NCBI RefSeq assembly: GCF_016518545.1
Contig: NZ_JACVTO010000012.1
Coordinates: 108,831-172,830 of the forward strand
Direction: 5' to 3'
DNA: 64,000 nt
Origin: Pseudomonas sp. S30
Lineage (GTDB): Bacteria; Pseudomonadota; Gammaproteobacteria; Pseudomonadales; Pseudomonadaceae
Part shown: positions 18,700 to 28,793 of the stretch, piece after piece
How the letters are laid out: each line of letters begins with the position of its first letter
Numbering within the stretch: the stretch's first letter is position 1
Notes under the pieces: generated by a model
Databases searched by the model: none
Seen by the model: the letters and a program-made list of their open reading frames with translations, nothing else
Told to the model about the DNA's origin: nothing
Position numbers and translations under genes: made by a program

Positions 18700-21600
18700 T
18701 TGACCAACTTCATTCGACCGCCCACGCAATACCCGGCGACGTCCACCCCGCTACGTGGCTCGCTCAAGGGTGCGCTCGCCCTGCTGGCGCTGGTGCTGCT
18801 GGGCCTGCTGGCCTGGCAACTGTTCTCGCAGTATCGCCAGACCCAGGACGACTGGCGCGAACAGAGCGTGGCGGCAGGCGCGGAGCTGGCCAGTCACCTG
18901 ACCCTGAGCCTGGCCCTGGAAGCCCAGCAGGCGCTGAACCTGATCCAGCCCCACGTCAATCCACCGGCGCCGACGGCCCTGCCGGCCCTGCTGCAAGCGT
19001 TGCGCGGACGCCTGCCGGAACTGCGCGAACTGGCCTGGCTGGACAGCGGTGGCGCCGTGCGCAGCGACAGCCTGACCGGCAGCCCCGACCGTGCGGCGAT
19101 CGACAACCTGTTGCGTCAGAGCCAGGGCAGATCGTTCTTCTTCGGCAATGCCCAGGACAACCGCCTGGTCTACCTGCTTTTGCGCCAGTCCGGCGAGTCT
19201 GAGGCCGGTTATTGGCTGCTGCGCTTGTCAGGGGACTACTACCAGTCGCTCAAACAGCGTTTCAAAGAGGGCTCGCACCCTTTATGGCTGCTGGAAAACA
19301 GCGGTGATGGCCGTGTGGTCGCTGCCAGCGCAGGGGCCCAAGGCGACCTGTCCTCGCTGCACAGCATCCTGCTGACCTTCATCGACAACAGCGCCTGGCA
19401 ACTGCGCGGGCTCTACGACCCCACGGCGGTGCGCGACCGGTTGCTGCCGCCGCTGCTTGGCAAAAGCCTGCTGGTGATGTGCTGCGCGCTGCTGCCGGGC
19501 CTGGCGCTGATCAACATGCGCCGGCGCCACCGCGCCTTGCAGGAAGAGCGGCGCCGCTACCAGGACATCTTCGAGAGCACCGGCGTGGCGCTGTGCGTGC
19601 TGGACCTGTCGAGCCTGCCCGGCCAGCTCGATCGCTACCACGTGCGCAACCATGCCGCGCTCAGGCAGAGCCTGGCGCTGGAGCCGACGCTGCGGCGCAG
19701 CTTGCTGCAGGAACTGCGCATCACCGAGATCAATCAGGTCGCCCGGCAATTGCTCAACGTGTCGGGCAGCGAAGGCGCCTGGCAGCGCCTGATCGAAGGC
19801 AGCGGCGAAGACCGCGACAGCATCGGCATGCAACTGCTCGACGCGCTGATCGAGCAGCGCGAGCAATTCGAGCTGGAAGTACGCTTGCCCGCGGCCCTGG
19901 GCGGCGACCTGCACCTGTGGCTGATGGCGCGCCTGCCCCAGCAGCGGCGCGACTACCAGGCGGTGATCCTGAGCATCAGCGACATCACCAGCCGCAAGCA
20001 GGTCGAGCTGTCGCTGCTGGAACGCGAAAGCTTCTGGTCGGACGTGGTGCGCACGGTGCCCGACCAGCTGTACGTGCAGGACGTGCACAGTCGACGGATG
20101 ATCTTCAGCAACCGCCATCTCGGCCAGACCCTGGGCTATGACCGGGCCGAGCTGGCGCAGATGGGCGATCACTTCTGGGAAATGCTGCTGCATCCCGAGG
20201 ACGCCGAGCAGTACCGCAGCCTGCGCCAACTGCGCCGCGACAGCGACCACAGCCAGTTGCTGCATTGCCAGTTGCGCTTCCGCCATCGCGACGGCGGCTG
20301 GCGCTGTTACGACATCCGCGAGCAGGCGCTGACCCGCGACAGTCGTGGCCAGGTCACGCGCATCATCGGCGTGGGCAAGGACGTCACGGTGCAGATCGAG
20401 GCCAGCCAGTCGCTGCGCGACAGCGAGCAGCGCTACCGCATGCTCGCCGAGAGCATCAGCGACGTGATCTTCTCCACCGACAGCCAGTTGCAGCTCAACT
20501 ACGTCAGCCCCTCGGTGTACAGCGTGCTGGGCTATGCGGTGGAGTACATCTTCGAATACGGGTGGCCGTCGATCATCGCCAATCCCGCTCAACTCAGCGG
20601 CATCCAGGCGATGATGGCACGGGTCAGCCAGGCCCTGGGCGACCGCGAGCAGCTGCGTGCCCTGCGCAGCCAGTTGCCGACCCAGATGTTCATGTGCGAC
20701 TGCCTGCGCGCCGATGGTCGCAAGATCCCCATCGAGCTGCGCCTGATGCTGGTGTGGGATGACCAGGAACGTTTCGAGGGCGTGCTCGGCGTGGCGCGCG
20801 ACATCAGCCAGCAACGCCGCGCGGAAAAAGACCTGCGCATGGCCGCGACGGTGTTCGAGCACTCCACCTCGGCGATTCTCATCACCGACCCGGCCGGCTT
20901 CATCGTGCAGGTCAACGAGGCCTTCAGCCGCGTCAGCGGCTACGCGCCGGACGAAGTGCTGGACCAGCGCCCGAACATGCTCACCGTCGAAGGCCAGCAG
21001 GACGCGCACCTGGGCTACGTGCTCAAGCAGCTCAACCAGCGCGGCACCTGGGAAGGCGAGGTGTGGCTCAAGCGGCGCAGCGGCGAGCACTACCCGGCCT
21101 GGGTCGGCATCACCGCCGTGCTCGACGAGGAGCGCGACCTGGCCAGCTACGTGTGCTTCTTCACCGACATCAGCGAACGCAAGGCCAGCGAACAGCGCAT
21201 CCATCGCCTGGCCTACTACGACGCCCTCACCCACCTGCCCAACCGCACGCTGTTCCAGGACCGCCTGCACACCGCGTTGCAGCAGGCCGAGCGGCACAAG
21301 TCGTGGGTGGTGCTGATGTTCCTCGACCTGGACCGCTTCAAGCCGATCAACGACTCGCTCGGCCATGCCGCCGGCGATCGCATGCTCAAGGACATGGCCG
21401 AGCGCCTGCTGGCCTGCGTCGACGAGGACGACACCGTGGCGCGCATGGGCGGCGATGAATTCACCCTGCTGCTGCAACCGCGCAGCAGCCGCGAGATCGC
21501 CCTGAACCGGGCGATTCACGTGGCCGAGAACATCCTCGCCAGCCTGGTGCGACCCTTCGTGCTGGAAAGCCGCGAGTTCTTCGTCACCGCCAGCATCGGT

Positions 21601-22521
21601 ATCGCCCTGAGCCCGCAGGACGGCAACGAGCTGAGCCAGCTGATGAAGAACGCCGACACGGCCATGTACCACGCCAAGGAGCGTGGCAAGAACAACTTCC
21701 AGTTCTACCAGGCCGACATGAACGCCAGCGCCCTGGAGCGCCTGGAGCTGGAGAGCGACCTGCGCCACGCCCTGGAGCAGAACGAGTTCATCCTGTACTA
21801 CCAGCCGCAGTTCAGCGGCGATGGCAAGCGCCTGACCGGCGCCGAGGCTTTGCTGCGCTGGCGCCATCCGCGCCGTGGGCTGGTGCCGCCGGGGGACTTC
21901 ATTCCGGTGATCGAGGAACTGGGACTGGTGGTGGACGTGGGCGACTGGGTCCTGCGCGAAGCCTGCCGCCAGCTCAAGGCCTGGCACAAGGCCAAGGTGC
22001 GGGTGCCGAAGGTGTCGGTGAACATCTCGGCGCGGCAGTTCTCCGACGGTCAGCTGGGCACGCGCATCGCCACCATCCTCGACGAGACCGGCCTGGCGCC
22101 GGCCTGCCTGGAGCTGGAACTGACCGAGAGCATTTTGATGCGCGAGGTCAACGAGGCCATGCATATCCTCGACAGCCTGAAGAACCTGGGCCTGAGCATC
22201 GCCGTGGACGACTTCGGCACCGGCTACTCGTCGCTCAACTATCTCAAGCAGTTCCCCATCGACGTGCTGAAGATCGACCGCACCTTCGTCGATGGCCTGC
22301 CCGAAGGCGAGCAGGACGCGCAGATCGCCCGCGCCATCATCGCCATGGCCCACAGCCTGAACCTGGCGGTGATCGCCGAAGGCGTGGAGACCCACGAGCA
22401 GCTGGAGTTCCTGCGCGAGCACGATTGCGACGAGGTCCAGGGCTACCTGTTCGGCCGCCCGATGCCGGCCAACCAGTTCGAGGCGCAGTTCAGCAACGAG
22501 ACGCTGTTCATGTTCGAGTAG
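18700..22521 (+). CDS. morA: MorA-type sensor diguanylate cyclase/phosphodiesterase
   Basis: 1273 residues. Two membrane segments (about 25-45 and 255-275) flank a periplasmic region of ~210 residues. Several PAS/PAC modules follow (residues ~285-835; for example FSTDSQLQLNYVSPSVYSVL and ILITDPAGFIVQVNEAFSRV). The GGDEF domain has an intact ARMGGDEFTLLL near residue 914. The EAL domain keeps GAEALLRWRHP near 1047, ELTESILM and DDFGTGYSSLNYL, so both c-di-GMP synthesis and breakdown are possible. MorA controls the timing of flagellar development, motility and biofilm in P. putida and P. aeruginosa. The TTG start has AGGA seven bases upstream. glyA follows directly, as at PA4601-PA4602. Confidence 0.93.
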   Translation: MTNFIRPPTQYPATSTPLRGSLKGALALLALVLLGLLAWQLFSQYRQTQDDWREQSVAAGAELASHLTLSLALEAQQALNLIQPHVNPPAPTALPALLQALRGRLPELRELAWLDSGGAVRSDSLTGSPDRAAIDNLLRQSQGRSFFFGNAQDNRLVYLLLRQSGESEAGYWLLRLSGDYYQSLKQRFKEGSHPLWLLENSGDGRVVAASAGAQGDLSSLHSILLTFIDNSAWQLRGLYDPTAVRDRLLPPLLGKSLLVMCCALLPGLALINMRRRHRALQEERRRYQDIFESTGVALCVLDLSSLPGQLDRYHVRNHAALRQSLALEPTLRRSLLQELRITEINQVARQLLNVSGSEGAWQRLIEGSGEDRDSIGMQLLDALIEQREQFELEVRLPAALGGDLHLWLMARLPQQRRDYQAVILSISDITSRKQVELSLLERESFWSDVVRTVPDQLYVQDVHSRRMIFSNRHLGQTLGYDRAELAQMGDHFWEMLLHPEDAEQYRSLRQLRRDSDHSQLLHCQLRFRHRDGGWRCYDIREQALTRDSRGQVTRIIGVGKDVTVQIEASQSLRDSEQRYRMLAESISDVIFSTDSQLQLNYVSPSVYSVLGYAVEYIFEYGWPSIIANPAQLSGIQAMMARVSQALGDREQLRALRSQLPTQMFMCDCLRADGRKIPIELRLMLVWDDQERFEGVLGVARDISQQRRAEKDLRMAATVFEHSTSAILITDPAGFIVQVNEAFSRVSGYAPDEVLDQRPNMLTVEGQQDAHLGYVLKQLNQRGTWEGEVWLKRRSGEHYPAWVGITAVLDEERDLASYVCFFTDISERKASEQRIHRLAYYDALTHLPNRTLFQDRLHTALQQAERHKSWVVLMFLDLDRFKPINDSLGHAAGDRMLKDMAERLLACVDEDDTVARMGGDEFTLLLQPRSSREIALNRAIHVAENILASLVRPFVLESREFFVTASIGIALSPQDGNELSQLMKNADTAMYHAKERGKNNFQFYQADMNASALERLELESDLRHALEQNEFILYYQPQFSGDGKRLTGAEALLRWRHPRRGLVPPGDFIPVIEELGLVVDVGDWVLREACRQLKAWHKAKVRVPKVSVNISARQFSDGQLGTRIATILDETGLAPACLELELTESILMREVNEAMHILDSLKNLGLSIAVDDFGTGYSSLNYLKQFPIDVLKIDRTFVDGLPEGEQDAQIARAIIAMAHSLNLAVIAEGVETHEQLEFLREHDCDEVQGYLFGRPMPANQFEAQFSNETLFMFE

Positions 22522-22647
22522 GCGCGGCGCGCCCGCCGCCGCGAACCTGAACCCCGTCACTGCGCGACATGACGCCCGCTCATATGCCAGGCCTCGGCCA
22601 ATGGGTTAGAATGCCACCCCACTTCACCCCGATCCTTGAGGACCGCC

Positions 22648-23901
22648 ATGTTCAGCCGTGATTTGACCATTGCCAAGTACGACGCCGAGCTCTTCGAAGC
22701 CATGCAGCAAGAAGCCCTGCGCCAGGAAGAGCATATCGAGCTGATCGCTTCGGAGAACTACACCAGCCCAGCGGTCATGGAAGCCCAGGGCTCGGTGCTG
22801 ACCAACAAGTACGCCGAAGGCTACCCAGGCAAGCGTTACTACGGCGGTTGCGAGTACGTCGACGTGGTCGAGCAACTGGCCATCGACCGCGCCAAGCAGC
22901 TGTTCGGCGCCGACTACGCCAACGTCCAGCCGCACGCCGGTTCCCAGGCCAACGCGGCCGTGTACCTGGCCCTGCTGTCGGCCGGTGACACCATCCTGGG
23001 CATGAGTCTGGCCCACGGCGGTCACCTGACCCACGGCGCCAGCGTGTCGTCGTCCGGCAAGCTGTACAACGCCATCCAGTACGGCATCGACGGCAACGGC
23101 CTGATCGACTACGACGAAGTCGAGCGCCTGGCCGTGGAGCACAAGCCGAAGATGATCGTGGCCGGCTTCTCCGCCTACTCGCAGGTGCTGGACTTCGCCC
23201 GTTTCCGCGCCATCGCCGACAAGGTCGGTGCCTACCTGTTCGTCGACATGGCCCACGTGGCGGGTCTGGTCGCTGCAGGCGTCTACCCCAACCCGGTGCC
23301 GTTCGCCGACGTGGTCACCACCACCACCCACAAGACCCTGCGCGGTCCGCGCGGTGGCCTGATCCTGGCGCGCAAGAACGAAGAGATCGAGAAGAAGCTC
23401 AACTCGGCGGTGTTCCCCGGCGCCCAGGGCGGCCCGCTGGAGCACGTCATCGCGGCCAAGGCGATCTGCTTCAAGGAAGCCCTGCAGCCTGAGTTCAAGG
23501 CCTACCAGCAGCAAGTGGTGAAGAACGCCCAGGCCATGGCCAGCGTGTTCATCGAGCGCGGTTTCGACGTGGTCTCCGGCGGTACCGAGAACCACCTGTT
23601 CCTGCTCTCGCTGATCAAGCAGGAGATTTCCGGGAAGGACGCCGACGCCGCCCTGGGCAAGGCCTTCATCACCGTGAACAAGAACTCGGTGCCGAACGAT
23701 CCGCGCTCGCCCTTCGTCACCTCGGGCCTGCGCTTCGGCACCCCGGCCGTGACCACCCGCGGTTTCAAGGAAGCCGAGTGCCGTGAGCTGGCCGGCTGGA
23801 TCTGCGACATCCTGGCCGACCTGAACAACGAGGCGGTGATCGACGCCGTGCGCGAGAAGGTCAAGGCGATCTGCAAGAAGCTGCCGGTCTACGGCAACTG
23901 A
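22648..23901 (+). CDS. glyA: Serine hydroxymethyltransferase
   Basis: PLP enzyme that converts serine and tetrahydrofolate to glycine and methylene-THF. 417 residues starting [20 protein letters not shown]. Conserved blocks are [34 protein letters not shown], the Asp-bearing [13 protein letters not shown], and the PLP-lysine motif [14 protein letters not shown] near residue 229. ATG at 22648 is used over an in-frame upstream codon because it gives the family start and GAGG precedes it. It ends in a strong terminator. Pseudomonads carry several glyA copies; by position this matches glyA3 of P. aeruginosa. Confidence 0.97.
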   Translation: MFSRDLTIAKYDAELFEAMQQEALRQEEHIELIASENYTSPAVMEAQGSVLTNKYAEGYPGKRYYGGCEYVDVVEQLAIDRAKQLFGADYANVQPHAGSQANAAVYLALLSAGDTILGMSLAHGGHLTHGASVSSSGKLYNAIQYGIDGNGLIDYDEVERLAVEHKPKMIVAGFSAYSQVLDFARFRAIADKVGAYLFVDMAHVAGLVAAGVYPNPVPFADVVTTTTHKTLRGPRGGLILARKNEEIEKKLNSAVFPGAQGGPLEHVIAAKAICFKEALQPEFKAYQQQVVKNAQAMASVFIERGFDVVSGGTENHLFLLSLIKQEISGKDADAALGKAFITVNKNSVPNDPRSPFVTSGLRFGTPAVTTRGFKEAECRELAGWICDILADLNNEAVIDAVREKVKAICKKLPVYGN

Positions 23902-23922
23902 TCAAGGCTCGCCGAGCACCCG

Positions 23923-23962
23923 AAACCTGGCTGGAGCGCTTCGGCGCCGGCCAGGTTTTTTT
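23923..23962 (+). terminator. Rho-independent terminator of glyA
   Basis: Outer arms AAACCTGGC and GCCAGGTTT enclose a GCGC/GCGC inner pair and run into TTTTTTT. It starts 21 bases after the glyA stop. Confidence 0.9.
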
Positions 23963-24055
23963 ATGCCCGGCGTACCGCGCGGGAAACCCTGCCCGCTTCA
24001 TCTGGCGCGGCGGCTGGTCGAAAACAGTCCCTTCTGTTCGACAGGAGCTGCGACC

Positions 24056-24613
24056 ATGCCCACCTTCCGCCAACAATCCTTTCTCGCCACCCTGCGCCTC
24101 GGCGCTCACCCGGTCCATACCCTGGAAGCCCTCACGGGCGCTGCGGTCTGGGTCAACTGGTTCGGCGGCGCCGGGCTGCTGCCAGGGCTGACCAGCACGG
24201 TGCGCAACGACTCGCACCTGCTCGGCTGCCAGGCCAGCCCCGATACCTCACCGCTGCTGCTCTACTTCCGCCTGTCGCCCAAGGGCTATCGGCTCTATGT
24301 GCGCGAGCCGGGCAAGCATTTCGGTCACGGCGTCAGGCTCTTCGAGCGCTTCCTCGGCGTGGCTGCGCTGGACACGCAGGACCCGCAGCCGCTGATTCTC
24401 AAGGACGACGCCGGCAAGGTGGTCAGCCTGATGGACCTGGAGGGCGACGAGCAGCGCCTGACCTTCGAGTGCGCGGGTGCGGCCGTGACGCTCGGCCAAC
24501 GAACGAATTCGCCGCACCGCTACCTGGCCCAGGGCGGCGCCGTGCCCGCTCGCTGGACACTGAGCATCGTGGAGCGCAATGTGCCGTGGTTGAGCCAGCC
24601 CTACGAGGCGTGA
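24056..24613 (+). CDS. Hypothetical protein
   Basis: 185 residues from ATG 24056, supported by ACAGGAG nine bases upstream. The frame is open from 23963 but overlaps the terminator there. It begins MPTFRQQSFLATLRLGAHPV and has LLYFRLSPKGYRLYVREPGK and a strand-rich middle (KVVSLMDLEGDEQRLTFECA). No signal peptide, no membrane span, no domain I recognise. It is convergent with the CobW-like gene. The many short strands suggest a beta-rich soluble fold. Confidence 0.65.
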   Translation: MPTFRQQSFLATLRLGAHPVHTLEALTGAAVWVNWFGGAGLLPGLTSTVRNDSHLLGCQASPDTSPLLLYFRLSPKGYRLYVREPGKHFGHGVRLFERFLGVAALDTQDPQPLILKDDAGKVVSLMDLEGDEQRLTFECAGAAVTLGQRTNSPHRYLAQGGAVPARWTLSIVERNVPWLSQPYEA

Positions 24614-24671
24614 CGCCCTGGTGCAGCCTGGGGCACAGGCTGTTCAGACAGCGCCAAGGTGCCGGCGGTGG

Positions 24672-25655
24672 TTATTCCGTTGGCACGCCCAAAGCAGCGA
24701 AGCCAGCTTCGATCTCCGCGCTTGGCAGCCCATCGCCGATGAACACCAGCACGCTCTCACGCGCTTCGCCAGGTTGCCACTCGGCGTCCCAGTCGAAGCC
24801 GTAGAGCTTGAGCACGCCCTGGAACACCAGGCGACGGTCGTCACCGGCGATGTTCAGCACGCCTTTGTAGCGCAGCAACTGCTGGCCGTGGGATTCGAGC
24901 AACCCGTTCATGAAGTCGCTGAGGCGGTCGATGTCCAGGGCCGCCTGGCTGCGCAGCACCAAGGTGGCGATGCGATCGGGTGTGGCCGGCTTGAATAGCG
25001 GGCGCAGCACCGGCTTGAGGCTGGCACCCAGGTCGGGGTTGAGGTTGAAGCCGCGCACGTCGAGCAGTTCGCCCAGCTCGATGCGGCCGTGCTCGACCAC
25101 CCGCAGCTCGGCGCGACCATTGATGCGGGCCAGGCGCTCGCGCAGGGCGTCCACCACTGCCGGCTCGACCAGGTCGGTCTTGCTCAGCAGCAGTCGATCG
25201 GCGAACCCCACCTGGGCCTGGGCGATGGCCTGGGTCAGGTGGAACTCGGCATGCTTGGCGTCGACCAGGGTGATGATGCCGTCGAGCAGGTAACGCTCAC
25301 GCAGTTCCTCGTCGATGAAGAAGGTCTGCGCCACCGGCGCCGGGTCGGCCAGGCCCGTGCATTCGATCACCAGCCGGTCGAAGGCGATTTCGCCGGCGTC
25401 CAGGCGTTCGAGCAGCAGGTACAGGGCACGGGTCAGGTCGCCATGGATGCTGCAGCATACGCAACCGTTGGCCAGGGTCATGACCTGCACCGGCTCGTCG
25501 CCGAGCAGTTGGCTGTCGATGCCGGCGTCGCTGAATTCGTTCTCGATCACGGCGATCTTCAGGCCGTGTTCGGCCTTGAGCATGTGCTTGAGCAGGGTGG
25601 TCTTGCCGGCACCGAGAAAACCGGTGAGCACGGTGACGGGAATGGGGGTGTGCAC
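24672..25655 (-). CDS. yjiA: CobW/COG0523-family GTP-binding metallochaperone (YjiA type)
   Basis: 327 residues. The G domain has Walker A GFLGAGKTTLLKHML near residue 12, the family CxCC metal motif in GCVCCSIHGDL near residue 65, ECTGLADPAPV, and a base-recognition SKTDLV near residue 155. The C-terminal CobW_C domain follows (LLRYKGVLNIAGDDRRLVFQ). Members bind Zn or Co and are thought to insert metal into client enzymes. The GTG at 25655 is the likely start because GGAGG lies seven bases before it and VHTPIPVTVLTGFLG begins the fold. It follows ybdD and cstA on the same strand, the usual pseudomonad cluster. Confidence 0.9.
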   Translation of the reverse strand: MHTPIPVTVLTGFLGAGKTTLLKHMLKAEHGLKIAVIENEFSDAGIDSQLLGDEPVQVMTLANGCVCCSIHGDLTRALYLLLERLDAGEIAFDRLVIECTGLADPAPVAQTFFIDEELRERYLLDGIITLVDAKHAEFHLTQAIAQAQVGFADRLLLSKTDLVEPAVVDALRERLARINGRAELRVVEHGRIELGELLDVRGFNLNPDLGASLKPVLRPLFKPATPDRIATLVLRSQAALDIDRLSDFMNGLLESHGQQLLRYKGVLNIAGDDRRLVFQGVLKLYGFDWDAEWQPGEARESVLVFIGDGLPSAEIEAGFAALGVPTE

Positions 25656-25684
25656 GCGTTTGCCTCCTTGAAGCCAGAAAAGAC

Positions 25685-25714
25685 TGTGGGAGCCTGCTTG
25701 CGCAGGCTCCCACA
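25685..25714. repeat. Perfect 13-bp inverted repeat between yjiA and ybdD
   Basis: TGTGGGAGCCTGC and GCAGGCTCCCACA around a TTGC loop. This GTGGGAGC-type palindrome is common between genes of fluorescent pseudomonads and may serve as a transcript-stabilising or terminating hairpin. It lies in the 79-base gap between the two cotranscribed genes. Confidence 0.7.
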
Positions 25715-25734
25715 GGGTCATGCAGGGGAGCGGC

Positions 25735-25932
25735 TCAACAGCACTTGGGCCCGGCCTTGCCGCCGTAACGGGCTTCCTGACGCTCGCGAAAGAACGCCTC
25801 GTAGCTCATCACCGGCTGGTCGGGATGGGTCTTGTGCATGTGCTCGACGTAGGTGTCGTAGTCGGGCATGCCGACCATCAACCGTGCGGCCTGCCCCAGG
25901 TACTTACCCAGTCGTCCCAAGTCGTTGAACAT
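25735..25932 (-). CDS. ybdD: YbdD/YjiX family small protein (DUF466)
   Basis: 65 residues starting [20 protein letters not shown] with the conserved [18 protein letters not shown] and [16 protein letters not shown], ending in CC. Members always lie next to CstA/BtsT carriers and are needed for full pyruvate uptake in E. coli, perhaps as a small accessory factor. It starts 13 bases below the cstA stop. Confidence 0.95.
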   Translation of the reverse strand: MFNDLGRLGKYLGQAARLMVGMPDYDTYVEHMHKTHPDQPVMSYEAFFRERQEARYGGKAGPKCC

Positions 25933-25945
25933 GGCGATGCTCCTC

Positions 25946-28012
25946 TCAAGCGTCAGGCAGGGCCTGGGACGGGGATTCCTTGTCGCTGCGCTCCTTGCGG
26001 CCCAGGGCGGCGATGCCGACCTTGATGGCGAAGAACAGCACGCTGAACACCACCACCAGGAACAGCACGGTCAGCCCGGCGTTGGTGTAGGCGTTGTAGA
26101 TCACATGCTGCATCTGCCCGATGTCCTTGGCCGGCGCCAGCACCTGACCGGCGTCCAGCGCGGCGCTGTACTTCTTGGCCAGGGCCAGGAAACCGACGGC
26201 CGGGTTCGCGTCGAACAGCTTGATCAGGCCTGCGGTGGTGGTGCAGATCAGCAACCACAGCGCCGGCAGCAGCGTGACCCAGATGTAGCGCTCGCGCTTC
26301 ATCTTGATCAGCACCACGGTGCCAAGCATCAAGGCGATGCCTGCCAGCATCTGGTTGGAGATGCCGAACAGCGGCCACAAGGTGTTGATGCCGCCCAGCG
26401 GATCGATCACGCCCTGGTACAGCAGGTAACCCCACAGCGCCACGCAGCCTGCGGTGGCGAGCAGGTTGGCGGTCCACGACTCGGTGCGCTTGAGCGCCGG
26501 TACGAAGCTGCCGAGCAGGTCCTGCAGCATGAAGCGCCCGGCACGGGTGCCGGCGTCCACCGCCGTGAGGATGAACAGCGCCTCGAACAGGATCGCGAAG
26601 TGATACCAGAAGGCCATGGTGTTCTCGCCCGGCAGCACCTGGTGGAGGATCTGCGCGATGCCCACCGCCAGCGTCGGCGCACCGCCGGCACGGGCCAGCA
26701 CGGTGTGCTCGCCGATGTCGCGGGCAGTCGCTTCCAGCTGCTCGGGGGTGATGGCGAAGCCCCAGCTGCTGATGGTCTGCGCCACGGCGACGACGTCGCC
26801 ACCGACCACGGCGGCCGGGCTGTTCATGGCGAAGTACACGCCCGGCTCGATCACCGAAGCGGCGACCATCGCCATGATGGCCACGAACGACTCCATGAGC
26901 ATGCCGCCATAGCCGATGTAGCGCGCGTTGGTTTCGTTGTCCAGCAACTTGGGCGTGGTGCCCGAGCTGATCAGGGCATGGAAGCCGGAAACGGCGCCAC
27001 AGGCGATGGTGATGAACAGGAACGGGAACAGGGTACCTTTCCACACGGGCCCGGTGCCGTCGGTGAACTGGGTCAGGGCCGGCATCTTCAGCTCCGGCGC
27101 GAGGATCAGGATACCGATGGCCAGGGCCAGGATGGTGCCGATCTTGAGGAAGGTCGACAGGTAGTCACGCGGTGCCAGCACCAGCCAGACCGGCAGCACG
27201 GCTGCCACGAAACCGTAGCCCACCAGCATCCAGGTGATCTGCACGCCGGTGAAGGTGAAGGCCGGGCCCCAGGTCGGATCGGCCGCGATCACGCCGCCCA
27301 GCCAGATCGAGACCAGCAGCAGGACCACGCCGATCAGCGAGATCTCGCCGATGCGCCCCGGGCGGATGTAGCGCATGTAGATGCCCATGAACATGGCGAT
27401 GGGGATGGTCGCCATGACCGTGAACATGCCCCACGGGCTCTCGGCCAGGGCCTTGACCACGATCAGCGCCAGCACCGCGAGGATGATGATCATGATCAGG
27501 AAGCAGCCGAACAGGGCGATGGTGCCGGGAATGCGGCCCATCTCCTCACGCACCATGTCGCCCAGCGAACGGCCGTTGCGACGCGTGGACAGGAACAGGA
27601 CCATGAAGTCCTGCACCGCGCCGGCCAGCACCACCCCGGCGATCAGCCACAAGGTGCCGGGCAGATAGCCCATCTGCGCGGCGAGCACCGGGCCGACCAG
27701 CGGGCCAGCCCCGGCGATGGCCGCAAAATGGTGACCGAAGAGGATGTGCTTGTTGGTCGGGACATAGTCCAGGCCATCGTTGTTGAGTACCGCCGGGGTG
27801 GCCCGGCGCGGATCGAGTTGCATCACCTTGGTGGCGATGAACAGGCTGTAGTAACGGTAGGCGACCAGATAGATGGCCACCGAGGCGACCACGATCCACA
27901 AGGCGTTGACCGCTTCGCCACGGCGCAGGGCGACCACACCCAGCGCGCAGGCGCCTATGACTGCCAGCGCCAGCCACGGAATGTGGCGTAGCAGGCTATT
28001 ATTGTTGTTCAT
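25946..28012 (-). CDS. cstA: CstA-family pyruvate/peptide transporter
   Basis: 688 residues with about 16-18 hydrophobic membrane segments. Family landmarks are [20 protein letters not shown] near residue 93, [20 protein letters not shown], and [20 protein letters not shown] near residue 350. CstA/BtsT proteins import pyruvate (with protons) or peptides under carbon limitation. E. coli relatives are 701-716 residues. The operon is cstA-ybdD-yjiA. The product is divergent from mapZ, with the 154-base gap holding both promoters. Substrate choice between pyruvate and peptides cannot be decided here. Confidence 0.93.
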   Translation of the reverse strand: MNNNNSLLRHIPWLALAVIGACALGVVALRRGEAVNALWIVVASVAIYLVAYRYYSLFIATKVMQLDPRRATPAVLNNDGLDYVPTNKHILFGHHFAAIAGAGPLVGPVLAAQMGYLPGTLWLIAGVVLAGAVQDFMVLFLSTRRNGRSLGDMVREEMGRIPGTIALFGCFLIMIIILAVLALIVVKALAESPWGMFTVMATIPIAMFMGIYMRYIRPGRIGEISLIGVVLLLVSIWLGGVIAADPTWGPAFTFTGVQITWMLVGYGFVAAVLPVWLVLAPRDYLSTFLKIGTILALAIGILILAPELKMPALTQFTDGTGPVWKGTLFPFLFITIACGAVSGFHALISSGTTPKLLDNETNARYIGYGGMLMESFVAIMAMVAASVIEPGVYFAMNSPAAVVGGDVVAVAQTISSWGFAITPEQLEATARDIGEHTVLARAGGAPTLAVGIAQILHQVLPGENTMAFWYHFAILFEALFILTAVDAGTRAGRFMLQDLLGSFVPALKRTESWTANLLATAGCVALWGYLLYQGVIDPLGGINTLWPLFGISNQMLAGIALMLGTVVLIKMKRERYIWVTLLPALWLLICTTTAGLIKLFDANPAVGFLALAKKYSAALDAGQVLAPAKDIGQMQHVIYNAYTNAGLTVLFLVVVFSVLFFAIKVGIAALGRKERSDKESPSQALPDA

Positions 28013-28166
28013 GGTTGGCTTCCAGCTGGTGAATTGGAATTGGACCGCTTCAGGAGTCTAGGGCCAGTCATCGCGCATTGCCATACTTGCTTTGGTCTAG
28101 AGCCTCTGCGGGCCGATCAGGCCCTCGTCCAACCCTTCTTTCAGGCAGCACACCGAGGACTGTCCC

Positions 28167-28532
28167 ATGAGCGACCCTGACGAGCGTCGACGCTTTCAGC
28201 GCATCGCCTTCGATGCCCCCACCGAATTGCGCCAGGGCGAGCGGCACTGGCAGGTGACCCTGCTCGACCTGTCCCTCAAGGGCCTGTTGATCGAGCGCCC
28301 CGAAGGCTGGGAGGCGGACCTGACCCAGGACTTCGACGCCGTCGTTCACCTGGACAAGGCCACCCGGGTGACCATGCAGGTGGCGCTGCGCCACGAGGAG
28401 CCCCGACGGCTGGGCTTCATCTGCCAGTTCATCGACCTGGACTCCATCTCCCATCTGCACCGACTTGTCGAGCTGAACCTGGCCGACAGCACCGAAATGA
28501 TGCGCGAGCTGGGCGAACTGATCGAAGTTTGA
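28167..28532 (+). CDS. mapZ: PilZ-domain c-di-GMP receptor, MapZ (PA4608) orthologue
   Basis: 121 residues. The c-di-GMP binding signature is complete: the arginine motif RRRFQR (residues 7-12) and DLSLKGLL (D/N-x-S-x-x-G). The C-terminal helix QFIDLDSISHLHRLVELNL is nearly the same as in PA4608 as I recall it. In P. aeruginosa MapZ, when bound to c-di-GMP, inhibits the chemotaxis methyltransferase CheR1 and so alters flagellar switching. It lies 6 kb from morA, a c-di-GMP enzyme. A strong terminator follows. Confidence 0.92.
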   Translation: MSDPDERRRFQRIAFDAPTELRQGERHWQVTLLDLSLKGLLIERPEGWEADLTQDFDAVVHLDKATRVTMQVALRHEEPRRLGFICQFIDLDSISHLHRLVELNLADSTEMMRELGELIEV

Positions 28533-28581
28533 AATTTGTTAGCACGCTAACGTCACCGCCCTTCTTGCATTTCCTGCCCAA

Positions 28582-28614
28582 CCAGACAGCTTTCGCAGGG
28601 CTGTCTGGCTTTTT
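28582..28614 (+). terminator. Rho-independent terminator of mapZ
   Basis: Nine-base-pair stem CCAGACAGC / GCTGTCTGG with a TTTCGCAGG loop, followed by CTTTTTG, 50 bases after the stop. Confidence 0.92.
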
Positions 28615-28709
28615 GTACACAGCCCTCTAGTACCGAAGACTCCACCTGGAACGCATCCTGCATTGAGTCCTGGGCACCCCTCCTGGCGCCGCCTGAGCAG
28701 GCTTGATCG

Positions 28710-28729
28710 AGATATTGTATACAATATCT
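28710..28729. promoter_or_regulatory. Perfect 20-bp palindrome, likely GntR-type operator of the purine permease
   Basis: The 20 bases are exactly self-complementary around TTGTATACAA. That core is typical of operators bound by GntR/FadR-group dimers. It ends 64 bases before the ATG of the NCS2 permease, where it could cover the promoter. No regulator gene is adjacent, so the protein that binds it is encoded elsewhere. Confidence 0.6.
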
Positions 28730-28793
28730 ATGGCATTCATTTGTCAGAGCTGTCTACAGTAGCGGCACAACAATAAACAGAGAGTCCGCGCCC

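Noticed and set aside
19282..22560. Minus-strand open frame of more than 1,000 codons
   Set aside because: It is the antisense shadow of morA, caused by high GC at third codon positions. Its composition (His/Gln/Ala/Val-rich) and lack of any motif mark it as spurious. The same holds for long antisense frames over the Lon-like protease, cstA, hasR, cioAB and ettA.
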